In this document: piece by piece, positions 48,576 through 60,655 of the stretch
How the letters are laid out: every line of letters starts with the position of its first letter
How positions within the stretch are numbered: the first letter of the stretch is position 1
Assembly: GCF_043641665.1 (NCBI RefSeq)
Contig: NC_092186.1
Location: 14,936,001-15,000,000 of the forward strand
Reading direction: 5' to 3'
DNA from: Enoplosus armatus
Taxonomy: Eukaryota > Chordata > Actinopteri > Centrarchiformes > Enoplosidae
Length of the DNA stretch: 64,000 nt
The notes under the pieces: generated by a model
Seen by the model: the letters and a program-made list of their open reading frames with translations, nothing else
Database searches by the model: none
Told to the model about the DNA's origin: nothing
Translations under genes and position numbers: made by a program

Positions 48576-51500
48576 CGGACGGGCTGGGGGAATGTGTGGT
48601 GATTAGGATTTTGACACACGCAAAACCACAGGCTGCATGAAAGGGCCTCATGGGGCTTAGAGGTAGATAGACATACACAAAGGTGACACGCTACAGCACA
48701 GAAAAGGGAAACATAGTGCAAGGTTTGCTAGGTGGGGATTTGAGTGATGCTGCAGGGAAAAAACAGACTAAACACTAAAAGACACTACTTAAAATAAATT
48801 ATTCGAGGTATGTGTACTTTACTCAAGTATTTACATCTTATGCTGCTACTTAATACTTCTTCTCCGCTACATTTATTTGAGAGCTCATGTTACGTTTCAG
48901 ATTAAAATTTTACATGACCAAATGATGACCTTGGTCAAATGGTTTATAAGTAAAAATTAGCTCCACTGTGACCAGCTTCATCAGTAAAATACTATTTACA
49001 CTTTGATGCATCAGTATAAACAATCTATCATGTCATATGTAATAATATATCACGTACAGGGGCAATTGTTCTTTCATTTTTAAGTACGTTTTGAATTATA
49101 CTTTTACGTTTATAGGATTTTGAATGAAGACAATTAAATACTTTCTCGATACTTGTTGTTGTTTTCTATGGTTTTGAGAAACATTTACATCTGAATGTTT
49201 ACATTGTGAATAACACATGAATGTGTTCACCTGCCCGTCTCCCAGTCAACCATTTCCCTCTGCAAAGATTATCCCCTTCAGGGGCCTCCTCTCTCGCTTC
49301 CATTTATTCTTTTGTAGCTGGTTGAATTTGTCAATTTGAACAGGCAAAGTTGGGAGATTGGCAGCAAGTGGGGAGTAAAAGGAGGGTGCACAGAGTGGAA
49401 TAGAGAGGAAGAGACAGAGAAAGATAAAAAGATTGTGACAGTCATCCATTTGACCCAGGCTGTTGAGTGCGAGCAGTCTGGCTTGTCAAATCTCTGTGCT
49501 AACAGTGAATAGCCATATCTGTGCAGAGCATAGAAGGGTGTCATGCACTATGGTTTCATGGTTCAGGATAAGGCTGGATAAAGCCATTGGCTGGATGACA
49601 CACAGACAGACACACTTTCACTTTCTCTCTAACTCCCTGTCTCTCGCTCTCTGTTACTGTCTTGACCTGAAAATGAGAAGCATGAAGAACTTTTTTTAAC
49701 CAAGGCGGCTTGTTTATGTGGAAACTGACCATCAACGAAAACCCCTGCCGTATTTTAAAGAGAGGAAACAGTTTCTCTGCTCACCGATTAAACCTTGTAC
49801 CCTCCGATTATTGAACAATGAGAGCCCTCCACCCCTGCCCTCCTCCTCCTCCTCCTCCTCCTGCTCCTTCTCTCCACTACACTGTAATATCCTCCTCATC
49901 CACACACACGCAGGACCTATTACCAGCTCATTAGCCTGAATCAAACAAGAATTAGACTCCTGCCCGCTGACAATAGCTCAGAGAACGGGCCTTTTTCTGC
50001 TCAGGAGTCAGGGGTTAAGTTACCAATCAAAATAGCCAGGCAGATATATTGAGACATTTTAATATTGGCCATTGTGGGAGCTCTAAAAATTTTAATCTCT
50101 CACTGGCACGGCTGCCCCCCAAGGCAACTCAAATAACGGTCTTCAGGAGGGGGGTTGGTGTTCAAAGAATTGATGTACCCTGTGGCATTTGGATAATTGT
50201 GTTGGAATTGCTGCCACCTTGAACAGTTTTCAGCCTGAGCGCCCTTTCTTCATTTTACTTCTTCGCTCACCTGGACCATAAATCTTTTTCTGTCCTCTCA
50301 CCCCCAAATGCTGGATTTCACTGTCTCTTCAGGTCCCACTCCAGTGTCCTTTCCCCTTTAAATCCCTCAAACCCAGGCCACTTTGGATCAGATAAGGGGG
50401 ACACTGCCCACACTAGGAACCAATATACTGAGAGTGCTAACACAGTCAGTGTTCGCACTCTCCTGGACAAAGTGGGCCAGGTGTTGCTGCCATACCACAG
50501 TTAATATAATGTAAACCACCAGAGGGGGCCAATGATGAGGACTGGGCCAGAAGAATCGGTTGCAACTCTAACAAACATCCAAGCTCACAACAGTTTTACA
50601 TGTTTTATAACTGGAAAGCAGGTTATTTCAATCTCACCTGTCAGGTCTCCCTTCCTCCTCTTTATTTGCTCCCTCTACACATGGTACGGACCTCCTCATC
50701 ATCCACACACATCCCACCCCCCTCTCGGTGGTCCTGTCCTCTTCCAGGGTTCAGACTAATGATTAGTGACAGTCCACTGAGGGGAGCGAGCTGTTTGCAG
50801 TCAGCAGTGCGTTTGTTGGTAATTATTTTCCAGAGTGTCACATTAGTGTCAGCCTCGTGGCGGTGAGAGAGGAGAGAGGACGGGGGGCCTGGCTGGCTGG
50901 ATGAGGCGGAGAGCAAGGGGAGGGGAAAGGGTGTGATGTTTGGCGGTGGGCAGCGTTGTGTTTATGTGTGTGTATATGTGTGTAGACTGAAGTGGCGGTG
51001 GTGGGTTGAGGACACAGGCTGTCACTGCACTTTACTCTGCGCCTCGTGGCTACATAAGACTAAAGATTAAGGTTGGAAGAGAGCGGAGGGAGAAGTGTTG
51101 TACAGTTTTCCTGCTGCTCTTCTCTCCTGGTTCTGTCCTGAAGACACTCAGTAGCCTTGAATGCATATTCTACATTTTAATTACTGTCCACATGTCTTGT
51201 GAAAAGTCCAACAATACAAAGGAACACATCACTTTCTCCAACAATTTATATGACCTTTCTTTTAGTTTTTAGTTTGCATCTGTAATGTTTGAGGCAGGGG
51301 TCACATGAAAGAGGGATCCAAAGGACTCTAATAATGATCTTCTCCTTCACAGACGTTTGTCCACAGGAAATAAAGACTAAACTTCATTGGCGGTATTTTG
51401 GTAAATCACTGTGGAGCCACCATGCAAATGTTTACCTCATTTGCATATAGTCCACATTTTTTTGAGCCCTCCCTTTTTTTCATGTCAGTCCGGGACCACC

Positions 51501-52113
51501 TAGAATCCCACAATGCATTCTGTTTTATTCACTTGCGTCCCATAGAAAATAAATATGGGCAAATCACATCGCATTCAGTGGATCATTTGGGCAATGTCTT
51601 AGCTTTTTTAAGTTTTTAAACTTTACATTTGTGACCCCCTTTAAAGACTCATGTCTTCAGAATGAACAAATAGACTTTGGGCTGAGTGCTGCAGACATGG
51701 GATTTGTTGACAGTAAGAAAAATATATTCTTGAAGTTATAATATAATTGGACAGTATGTTTCCTGAAGTCACACAGCGTGAATTGCATATTCTCTATCCC
51801 TATTGAATAATTTGCTTCCTTTACAGCCACTTAAATCCACAGCGTTCTGTTGATAAAACTACATTCAGTTCAGCAAATTTAACTTCAGCAATGTAGAGAC
51901 AAAGTTGAGTACATGGAAACAGTATTGGCCCGCCGACACGCGTGTGCTGTGAATGTGTAAACATACAGGATACTGGTGTGTGTGTGTGTGTGTGTGTGTG
52001 TGGTGGGGGGCAGTCACCAGCCCCCTTGGGAGGAAGCGATCAATGATTGAGACCATAATGCACCTCTCTGTATTCCTCCTCACATTCACGCTCACTGGCT
52101 GCTTTGGGAGCTG

Positions 52114-52149
<36 letters not shown>

Positions 52150-53173
52150 TTCCACTTTCCCCCACACGCACACACACATTGTCACATGTTCGACAGCTCA
52201 TCTCTCACACGCTCCCTTCCACTCCATCTTGTAGCTGTCTGGTCGATGGCCTCTCTCTCTGTCTCACTTCCACTGCTCAGTCTTTGGCAGACTGCTCTGC
52301 TCTGGCGCTGTCTCTCCCTATGTTAATATAGTAGCTAACCTCTCTCTCCATAGCACTGCAACCAGACAGTCTCTATGTTGATATACTGAGGAGTGTAGCA
52401 CTCCGCAGCACCACTACTACCCTACTGACTCCAGAGAACTGAGCACTCTTCATCTCCACCACTGCTGCTGCCACTGCGAGGATCCTGCCAGGGCACTCTG
52501 TTGTCCTGCACACTTGTTGTTGACATGCTGACATTTTCAATCCGGCTCTATCTCTCTTCAGCTTTTGCAGCAGGTGCAAATCACTTTAAAAAGCAAATTA
52601 TTTCTTTTTCTTTTCAATTTCCATACTCTTTTGTTTTTGATTAGGGGGAATCGTATGAATTTTGAAGGCAATCTGCTGTAATTGGAGATTGTGAGTCTCA
52701 CAGCAAAAGGCAATTATCACTAATTGGTCTGTGGAAATGATTACAGCAGTAACTTAGTTTACTCCACGCCCCAAAATATAAGAACTGGGAATGAAAGGAG
52801 AAGAGTGAGAAAATAAAGACATGACTATTTACTGTTCACCACTCCAATTAGGCATTGTGAAAGTTAAAAGACTCCGCTGATGACCTCTGGCACCATAATA
52901 AAAGAAGTGGAGAGCTCTCATCACGTTGATTTAATTTGCCTCAACTCATCTCTTACTTGTTGCGAATTATACTGAAGACCACAGAAACTAAGCTGTAAAA
53001 TTGAAATGTTATCAAAATTGCTCGAAAATGGTTCAAAACTCTATTCAATGTCAAACTAAAAGACAAACTGTGATGTGGGACAGAGGAGTGTGACCGTGCT
53101 GATAAACAGAACACACAAAGACACAAAAAGAGACCAAATCAAAGCATAAACTTCATGCATTAAGATGTTATGA

Positions 53174-53175
<2 letters not shown>

Positions 53176-53221
<46 letters not shown>
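53176..53221. repeat. (GT)n microsatellite
   Basis: A pure GT run of about 46 bp. Confidence 0.95.
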
Positions 53222-53222
<1 letters not shown>

Positions 53223-53774
53223 CAGTCAAGAAGACAGCCAAGTGACTCACCTCCTACCAGAAAATGAAGACATACAATTAATATCGTATCCCATCATCCT
53301 CAGCTGAGCGGGCAGGCCTGTAATTGGCTGGCTGACCAGCCTGCGTGGCTCCGGGTGGCAATTTATTCTGGGAGCCATGCAGTTTACCCAGGGCGGCTAA
53401 CGGCCCCTGTGCCATAACCTGGCTGAGGCAACGGGGACATCATTAACACTTCACTGGGCCTGCAGGACACACACCCATCATCCACTATACACCACCCACA
53501 GCCACTAACGCACAGGGCAAATTGGAGGAACAGGGTAGAAATAATAATCATAATGTCAATGGAGCCACTTGTAGTGTGTGTTCACTGATCAGCTGGTTAT
53601 ATGAGGATATTTTTATGTACCAGTTTCTAGGAATACCAGTTTCCTCGATTACCTTTGATTATTATTTGTAATGAAACAAAGGTTATCCTTTCCCTAAGCA
53701 GTTCTAATTTGGGGAATCCAGCCCCATATTAGTTCAGTCTTGTCTAACCCTGGACTATGACTTTGTCTGTTTGA

Positions 53775-53808
<34 letters not shown>

Positions 53809-55249
53809 TGGCATGCGGTTGTCTAACCCCAAAACAATGTGTGAGGGCGAGGGTGCTCTCTAAGTGGAGTAATGACCTTCCCTTGTCACAAGGAAGACTT
53901 GTGTTACACGCTCCCCATATTGGTCCGAGGGCAAGACTGTTACAGAGTCAGTCTGGACTCTGGTTTATGTGTCCATTTAAAGGTCTGCATCTGCTGTCTG
54001 GCCCTCCACCTCCTCACCAACCAGCTGTCTTTAGGTGTGAGAGGAAGTGGCACACATGGAGAGCTCCATCTCAGGGATCACTTTATGGATGTACGGGGCA
54101 GATGAAGTGTCCCTGCTAAACCGTGGCTCTCTTCAGTCTTAGGTAATGTAGACAAGAGAGTCAATATTTATTTTTTACATCCCAATTATCCGGTGTGTTT
54201 TCAGGCTGAGTTAGCACAGTGAACCCACTGATTTCCAGCTATGTCTCCCCACTAGCCTCTTCCTTGTGTCTTCTTCTTGGCTGTGATATTCCCAATTCGC
54301 TCATTTCCTATTTCCAGACTCTTTCTTGCGCTCTGATTACACACACACACTCACACACATGCACACACACAGGCTCACAGCCAAATGGCTGTTCATTAAA
54401 GACAGGGACCTGAGGGGAAGCAATCGTCTGAGAGACGGAAATTGCGTGTCACATTAGATTAGCAGTGTAAAGCCTCTGGATTGGCTCGGGGGAATAAGGA
54501 ATTATTTCAATTACATTATTTCAAAAAGTCTTTAAGCAATACCAATACCGATAAAAACAAATTAAGAGTGATTTGGGCTGATTTGTGGCGCTCTGAGCTG
54601 TGCTTTCTGACAATGTGCTGGAAATCAGATATGAATAATGTAGATATTACGCTGCGTGTAATGTGTTGGAGTTGAAAGCAGATTATCTGTGACAAATAAT
54701 ACCATTGGTTTGCATTGTGTCTCATCAAAAGGGAATGTTCCCAAGTGTCAATCACACAGGCTGGAGACTGTACGGGCTCAGTGAGCCACAGAGGAGAGGA
54801 CGACTCCATCACCTGCCATTCACAGTAGGAAAGCAGTGACACCAACACACACACACACACACACACACAGTGAAAGTGGTGACTTGAGTGGGTTAACTTG
54901 AATGTAAGATTTTTATGGTGAAAAGTCTTCATATAGTGCAGGTACTTCCTTTCTAAGTTTGTTTGGTGGATGTGATACACCCTTGATTTCAAGGTATTTA
55001 CAGGTGTAATTCTTGCAAAGGTATTAACATTATCATTATAGGCTAATAAGATAATGATCATAATAGGAAAGGATATATGTCTTCATCGAGACTTTGTATT
55101 CTATACTTGGAGTTATATGGTCTAGCAACTCTATGGCACAAAATTGTGCTGTTTTTTTTTACTTTGGCAAAACTGAATACTGTATTTTTCTTTTGACTCA
55201 ATTTCACTCAAACACATCTAAGGCAAGAAATTGAATGTGTCCATCGCAG

Positions 55250-55662
55250 GCAGCGCGTCTCAAGGGGAGAGAGCAGCGGGGGGGGGGGCTACAGAGAAAG
55301 AGGGCAGGGAAAGACGGAGGGGGGGTTGTCACAAGGAGCGCATGAAGGAGAGACCAGCAGAGTCAGACCGACCCGCAGCCAGCCCTCTCACTGATGCCCT
55401 GTTCCTGCCCAGAGACGCAGCGACGACTCTTCTCCCAACTACAGCGACCACTCACCGTGTAACACTCGCAACATCTGGAGCACGACTGGAAGAGCCGACG
55501 CTGCGCGCCGCTGCACGTTTTCTTTTTTTTCTTCTTCTTCTTCTTTTCTCTCTTTTCCTGCGCGACCGGGTGAAAGTGCCGCGTCCTTGAAATCAGAAGT
55601 TGAAAGAGAGGGAGAGGGAGAGAGTTGCTTGACGACGAAATAAATCTCGCTTCTTGTACAAG
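55250..55662 (+). other. rnf220: Probable 5'UTR exon of rnf220
   Basis: A GC- and CpG-rich stretch, unlike its flanks, ends in CTTGTACAAG followed by a consensus GTAAGAG donor at 55663. It lies about 1.4 kb upstream of the coding exon, which opens with its own acceptor at 57001-57003. No in-frame start belonging to RNF220 is present, so it is read as non-coding leader. Its 5' boundary and the transcription start (about 55250) are guesses. The tract includes purine-rich GGGGGG runs and a TTCTTCTTC tract. Confidence 0.6.
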
Positions 55663-55938
55663 GTAAGAGCCGGCTGATGCCGCGCGATAACACCAGCGAT
55701 TACAGCTTCATCTGTTTTAATTGCTTTAATTGGCTCTTTGACTGCGGTGTGTTTCGTCTTTGTGGTTGTTTTTCTCAAGCGACGGAACTTGTTCGCTCTC
55801 GCTGGGAAAGTGTTCTCGGTGTTGAAGACTTTGAGAAATGTTTAATTCTTGGGATGTAACAGAGTCTCATTTTGACTTTTTGACTTTTAGATTGTGTAAA
55901 AAGTGATGGCATCGCTGAATTGTTTCTTAATTGCAAAA

Positions 55939-55963
55939 CATATATATATATATATATATATAG
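55939..55963. repeat. (AT)n microsatellite
   Basis: A TA run of about 25 bp in the first intron of rnf220. Confidence 0.9.
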
Positions 55964-57023
55964 TTTTTAAGTGGATTGAGTCTGTCTCTGTAGTGCGCAA
56001 ACTTTCATTTTCACTCTGGTTAAATTCAAGATCAGATGTTTTGGTTCATAAAGTGGAAAAAGGTGAATCAGTGGGCCCAAACTTTCCTTTCTTATGTCGG
56101 CCTTTTTGCAAGAATTAACGGGCTTTTTCTATTTATTAAATGTATTTGTTAAATTTCAGTTTAAGAAACAGGAAAATAGCTAATTAGATGAGGCAATTTT
56201 TTCCGATTCTAATATATTATTGTTCAAACTTTTTTTTATTATTTGAGAGAAACAATTAATTCAACTCAGTGAATCCCTTTGTTTTTGTGCAGATTGGTGT
56301 TTCAGAAATGTTGAGAAAACGCCTATTCCGGGATGTTTATTCTACTTAAAAAGACCCACTACAGATTTTATTTTATTGGACACAATCAGCATGATTTACA
56401 ATGATTTACAATTTATTGATTTACTGAGACAATTGGTTCATTGCAGAGGAAAAAAAGAGAGGTATTCTTTTTTCCGAACATGTTTGGAGGATTTTCCCAA
56501 ATCTAATTGCTCATACCTCACTATTAAACTTATCTTTTGCAGGCTTCGGCTACGTGTGTGTTTTATTGGCAATTTATTCCGTCGTAATTATTTACAGGCA
56601 CAGTAGGCCTCCTCCAACCCTTTTCTGTTGAAATTAGTCCAAAACTGTAATTGTAAAAATGCCTCCAGAGTTATAACTGTGTGTTTCACAAAATGAAGAG
56701 ATGAAGATTTAGTCATTTGGATCATTAAAAAAAAAATCCCTGTAAACTTAACACAATTAAAAATGTCCAGCCTAAATCAAACTCATCATTTCTTCATAAA
56801 ATGATTCAAATTAATTATTACAATCCAGTAATGGTATAAAGAAAATAAGCACTTTTTGTTTGCCACATCTGAAAGAAATAAGAACCTAAAAATGAGCATC
56901 TTTTGAAACAGTCTGTAATTTCTTTTCATGTCCTGTTGTAGCTCAGCCTCTCTGCTCCACCTCATCTCTCTCCTCTGGCTCTACGTCCTCTCCCTCTCCT
57001 CAGGACCACTAACAGGGAGGTGA

Positions 57024-57615
57024 ATGGACCTCCACCGCCCCTTCAAGATGGACAGCCCCTCCTACCTGCCAGCTCCACTGGCCTCCCCCGCCCTGATGGT
57101 CCTCGCCTCCACTGCCGAGGCCGGCCGAGACGCCTCCGTCCCCTGCCAGGCGCCCAGGCCCTTCGGTGTCCCAGTCTCCATGGAGAAAGACCTCCACCTC
57201 TCCTTCCCCTCAGCCTCTTACACCTTCACCTCCATGTATCAGCGCCAGGGCCCCATGTCAGGCACCTTTCCCTCCCGAGACTTCCCAGCCTCCCTGCTCC
57301 ACCTGCACCCCCAGTTCACCCCACCAAACCTGGACTGCTCCACCCTGAGCATGCTCAACCACAGCGGGGTGGGCGCCTTCCGGCCTTTCTCTTCCCCGCA
57401 GGAGGAGAGGGAGTCGGGGGTTTACCAGTCTGCTTTCACCCCCGCCAAGAGGCTGAAAAGCTGCTTCCCGGAGGTGGAGGGGAAGGAGTTTGATTTTGGC
57501 TCCCCGGGAGGCTCCCTCAAAGCTGGGGACGACTCAGGGAGGAAGCTATTCTCCATGTCCGGCCTGCTGTCTGATGGAGAGGCTTCATCGAGCCCGGAGG
57601 AGCGCAAAGAGCACA
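57024..57615 (+). CDS. rnf220: RNF220 E3 ubiquitin ligase, N-terminal coding exon (partial gene)
   Basis: RNF220 is a RING-type E3 ubiquitin ligase with reported roles in Wnt/beta-catenin and Shh/Gli signalling and in neural patterning. The exon opens after a pyrimidine tract and CAG at 57001-57003. It has 20 nt of leader, then ATG at 57024, and runs to a GTGAGT donor at 57616 (592 nt, 197 codons plus one nucleotide). Recognition rests on the distinctive N-terminal block: MDLHRPFKMDSPSYLP, LASPALMVLASTAEA, RPFGVPVSMEKD, SLLHLHPQF, PPNLDCSTLSMLNHSGVGAF and SAFTPAKRLK, very close to human RNF220. The exon ends in GEASSSPEER, where the human protein has a similar acidic Ser-rich stretch. The RING domain is encoded further downstream, outside this window. 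Whether this is the a or b teleost copy cannot be told. Confidence 0.93.
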
Positions 57616-58084
57616 GTGAGTACACACTCGACTCGCAGAAACACACATGTGATGCATGTTTCGGTATGTAAACATGCACGGCTCTCCCTGCTCACACACA
57701 GTCACACATCTCACACTTTCAAAGCATGCAGTGAAATATCCAGAGTTTAATTGGCACATCAAAGACCTCACTCACCCTGACATGACACGGCAGATGAGAT
57801 TTACATACCCTCCACAGCTGCATCGACTAATGGTGACAAATTGAAAGGAGCCTTTGTGAGTAAAGAGGTATCTGGAAATATTTTCCCTTTTGCACTCTAG
57901 TCTTTATCATCTAGTTGGACAAAGTGTTTACAGCGACTGGCTGTGACTGGCTTTGACACAAATAAATTGAATAGTGTCACTTGTTCAGCTTAGTGATCAT
58001 TAGCCACATATGACCATTAGGCCTATTGGAAGTCAGACTTTTTCTTGGTGGCTGAGGAACACAAATACATGGGAGCGTGAGGAG

Positions 58085-58545
58085 GGTTGACATAGCAGGA
58101 GTGAGAGTTGGAACGAATGACACCCTGTCAGAGATAACGAGGTGGCAGAGATAGAGAGGAAGGGATGGAGGAGGATAGAAAGAAAAAGAGAGAGGGAGAG
58201 AGAGAGAGAGAGAGAGAGCGAGAGACGTGGCGATGTGCCTCAGCCTGAGCTTCCCAACGACAACCCTCAGCTCAATATGGCCGCCCACACCAGCCGTCTG
58301 ATTTGTTGACAAATGAGTGGGAGAGGTGTCAGTCAGTGCGCCGTGGAGGGAGAGACGCTCCTCATTACTCCCGGGGATAATTGCCCAACGACGCGGGGGC
58401 ACAACACTCGCCTCAGAGGGAGAGGGGGTGGGGAGAGAGGGAGCCGGAGTCAGGGAGGCAATGCTAGGCATGATGGGAAATCAAACCCCCTCAGTGGCGG
58501 TCGCCAAGGGGAGCGCCTGACAGATAAAAGGGACCAGAGAAAGAC

Positions 58546-58576
<31 letters not shown>

Positions 58577-58690
58577 CACCCAAAGGCTCGGCAGATCAGA
58601 GGGGGACACCATCGAAAATAATGACAATGAGAAGGGGGGGCCGAGATGGAGAGGGGCGAAGGTGGGAGGGGGGTGGGGGGGTGCTGATAC
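58085..58690 (+). repeat. Purine-rich region with (GA)n runs
   Basis: The plus strand is strongly purine-biased, with GAGAGA runs at 58187-58226 and 58543-58575 and GGGG-rich stretches at 58630-58680. Open frames through it are Arg/Glu/Gly-rich and judged non-coding. It is a candidate triplex (H-DNA) region in the rnf220 intron. Confidence 0.7.
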
Positions 58691-59439
58691 ACGCTCTCAT
58701 ACATATCACCTAAAAGAAACTTTCATCCCACACATAAAGGGCGGGAGCAGGGACGAGTTGTCTTAAGAAAAGTTTGGATTGTGTGCCGTGTGTGTCTCTA
58801 TGCATATATGTGCGTCTTTGTTGAAACTTGCTGATTTTGTCGCCGGTTGGTGGCTGAGTGACAGGGCCAGGGAGGCGGAGTGGCAGGAAGGAATCTCAAT
58901 ATGGAATTTTAATAAGGACGGGAAAGGAAAGAGATGCCAGCCAGCATGCTGGTGTGAGAGGTGTGTCTGTCTGACAATGTTTGCTCTGTGCACTCGAGCA
59001 TGCGTGCTCCCCTCACCTCCTGATTTTGGGAATCTCATTTGGGGAATGTTGACAAGGACAAAAGATGGGGTGGGCTAGAACATGGGGAGCATCTCTCCTC
59101 AAAAAAAAAGAAGAATTTGGGAGAAAAAAAAAAAATGGATTCGCTCACATTGGAAGCTGCTTTTCCAGCTTTATCCAATTAGATTGGAGTTCAGCAAACT
59201 AAGAGCTTTAATGCAATTGAGCTCCCTGCACTTTTCTAAGTCTGACATACACTTGTTCCTCTTGACTGGGTAACAGACAGTCACTTCAGGACCCAAAGTC
59301 TTAAGTGTTAAGCTTGAAATCTTCTTGGGTTGTGAGAGTGTGTCTACTGCTCGCATACTGCTGCAGCGATGGCAATGCAAATACTCACTGAAGTACAAAC
59401 TAAACCATAAAAGCTACTTTTATACTTTCATTATTGGGT

Positions 59440-59620
59440 TTGCATGTTTTCCCCCGTGTCTGTCTGGGTTTCCTCCTAGTGCTTCGGTCTACCCCTAAGA
59501 CAGGTATTAGGAAAACACCTGGCTCTGCCCTTAAGCAAGGCACTGGCCTCAGAACTGGAGCTGATCCCTGGGCAAATAATTAGGATGGATCAAATGTGTA
59601 ATTGGATTGGTAAACGTGTA
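59440..59620. repeat. Retroelement-tail-like repeat fragment
   Basis: GTTTGCATGTTTTCCCCCGT and TCTGGGTTTCCTCCTAGTGC closely resemble a text common in fish SINE/LINE tails (typically 'gcatgttctccccgtg ... gggtttcctccgg'). The sequence then diverges and continues to AACACCTGGCTCTGCCC. This is family-level recognition from memory. Confidence 0.5.
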
Positions 59621-60462
59621 ATTTAACTAGATATACGTACACTTTGTTGAAATAATTTTGAATCGAATGAAATGATGCTTGTGTCGGCTTTCCTCTGAAC
59701 AAATCAAAACGTTTTGTATTTGACTTTTTGAGGACGAGCCACATCGTCTCCAGGTCTGAGCACAGGTGACCAAGATCCTCTCGTAGCTCCTTGTCAGTCT
59801 ACACAACATGCAGGTAGGGCACCTCGTCCCATCTGCCTTGTGTATCACAGCCAGTGGACTTTTTTTTTCTGTCGATTTTTCCTTCCCAGACTTGCCTCTG
59901 TTTTATCAGGGAAGGTCTGAGACGCACGGTGTGCTCTGACAGCTGTTCAAACAGCCACGCTCGCTTTCAAAGGGCAGATGTCTTCACTGGAGCGAGTCAT
60001 GCTTATTTTCCTCAGGGAGATGCTTTCCGCCGCAGGCCTGAGCTGGAACTAAAATGGCCCTTTACCAGAAACACGAGTGGCAAAACACACCATGGCCAGA
60101 CGCTGACGGAGTGTGTGTGTTTGTATCTTACTGTGGTGGCAAAGCTGTGATAACTGGAGCCAGATGTTTGAGAGCCCCTGTGTTGTGATACTTGTAACAC
60201 GCCAAACTCCTGGATGTGGCTGTCAGAAAAGTGAAAAACCTTCACCTGCAGAGTGGACGAAGAGATCCATGAAGGCCACCAGACAAAAAAGAAAGTCAAC
60301 TGTTGTCAGACTGGCAGCGTAGCCTATTGAATCAGTGAGTTCACCTATTTAGTACAGCTTGTCCCTTTCTCACCTCTTTCTTTCTTTTCTTTGGGCTGAC
60401 CTGGAGGTAGTTTTACAAAAGCGATCTGTGAGCACTGCTTACACGCATATCGCAAATAGTAG

Positions 60463-60655
60463 CAGCGATTGTTTCACAAATGTTTGCCACTCGCAAACTG
60501 TTTAATAGTTGAGCTTGCACGTCTTTCGCGTGCTCATGCATGGGTCGCCACAAATATGTCGATTGCTTTGAAACACGTCAAAACTAATGGGAAATGAAAT
60601 GATCTCACGTTTCTGCTTGCACTTGGCAAATTTGATGAAACAGCCCCGTCGCTGA
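60463..60655. mobile_element. Possible small MITE with imperfect inverted ends
   Basis: The left end TGTTTCACAAATGTTTGCCA (60470-60489) resembles the reverse complement of the right end GGCAAATTTGATGAAACAGC (60625-60644), with CAA matching further in. The element is about 190 bp with no coding frame. The inverted ends are imperfect, so the call is tentative. Confidence 0.35.

Larger units (their letters stand above)
46860..55240. other. Gene desert, part 2 (upstream of rnf220)
   Basis: No exon or RNA gene is recognised over 8.4 kb. It contains pyrimidine-rich DNA at 46900-47110, CA/GT tracts at 48541-48576, 51976-52002, 52115-52146, 53176-53221, 53777-53809 and 54845-54869, and a CTC triplet run at 49842-49862. 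Complex stretches around 47770-47990, 50040-50220 and 52660-52760 are possible regulatory elements. Confidence 0.45.

Noticed and set aside
37341..55240. An eri3 gene expected by synteny
   Set aside because: I looked for conserved exonuclease and C-terminal ERI3 peptides in the translated frames and found none. Small exons could be missed by eye.
57020..57493. 157-codon overlapping frame in the rnf220 exon
   Set aside because: It is a shifted frame of a GC-rich exon, Pro/Leu/His-rich. The frame starting at 57024 matches RNF220 and ends at a good donor.
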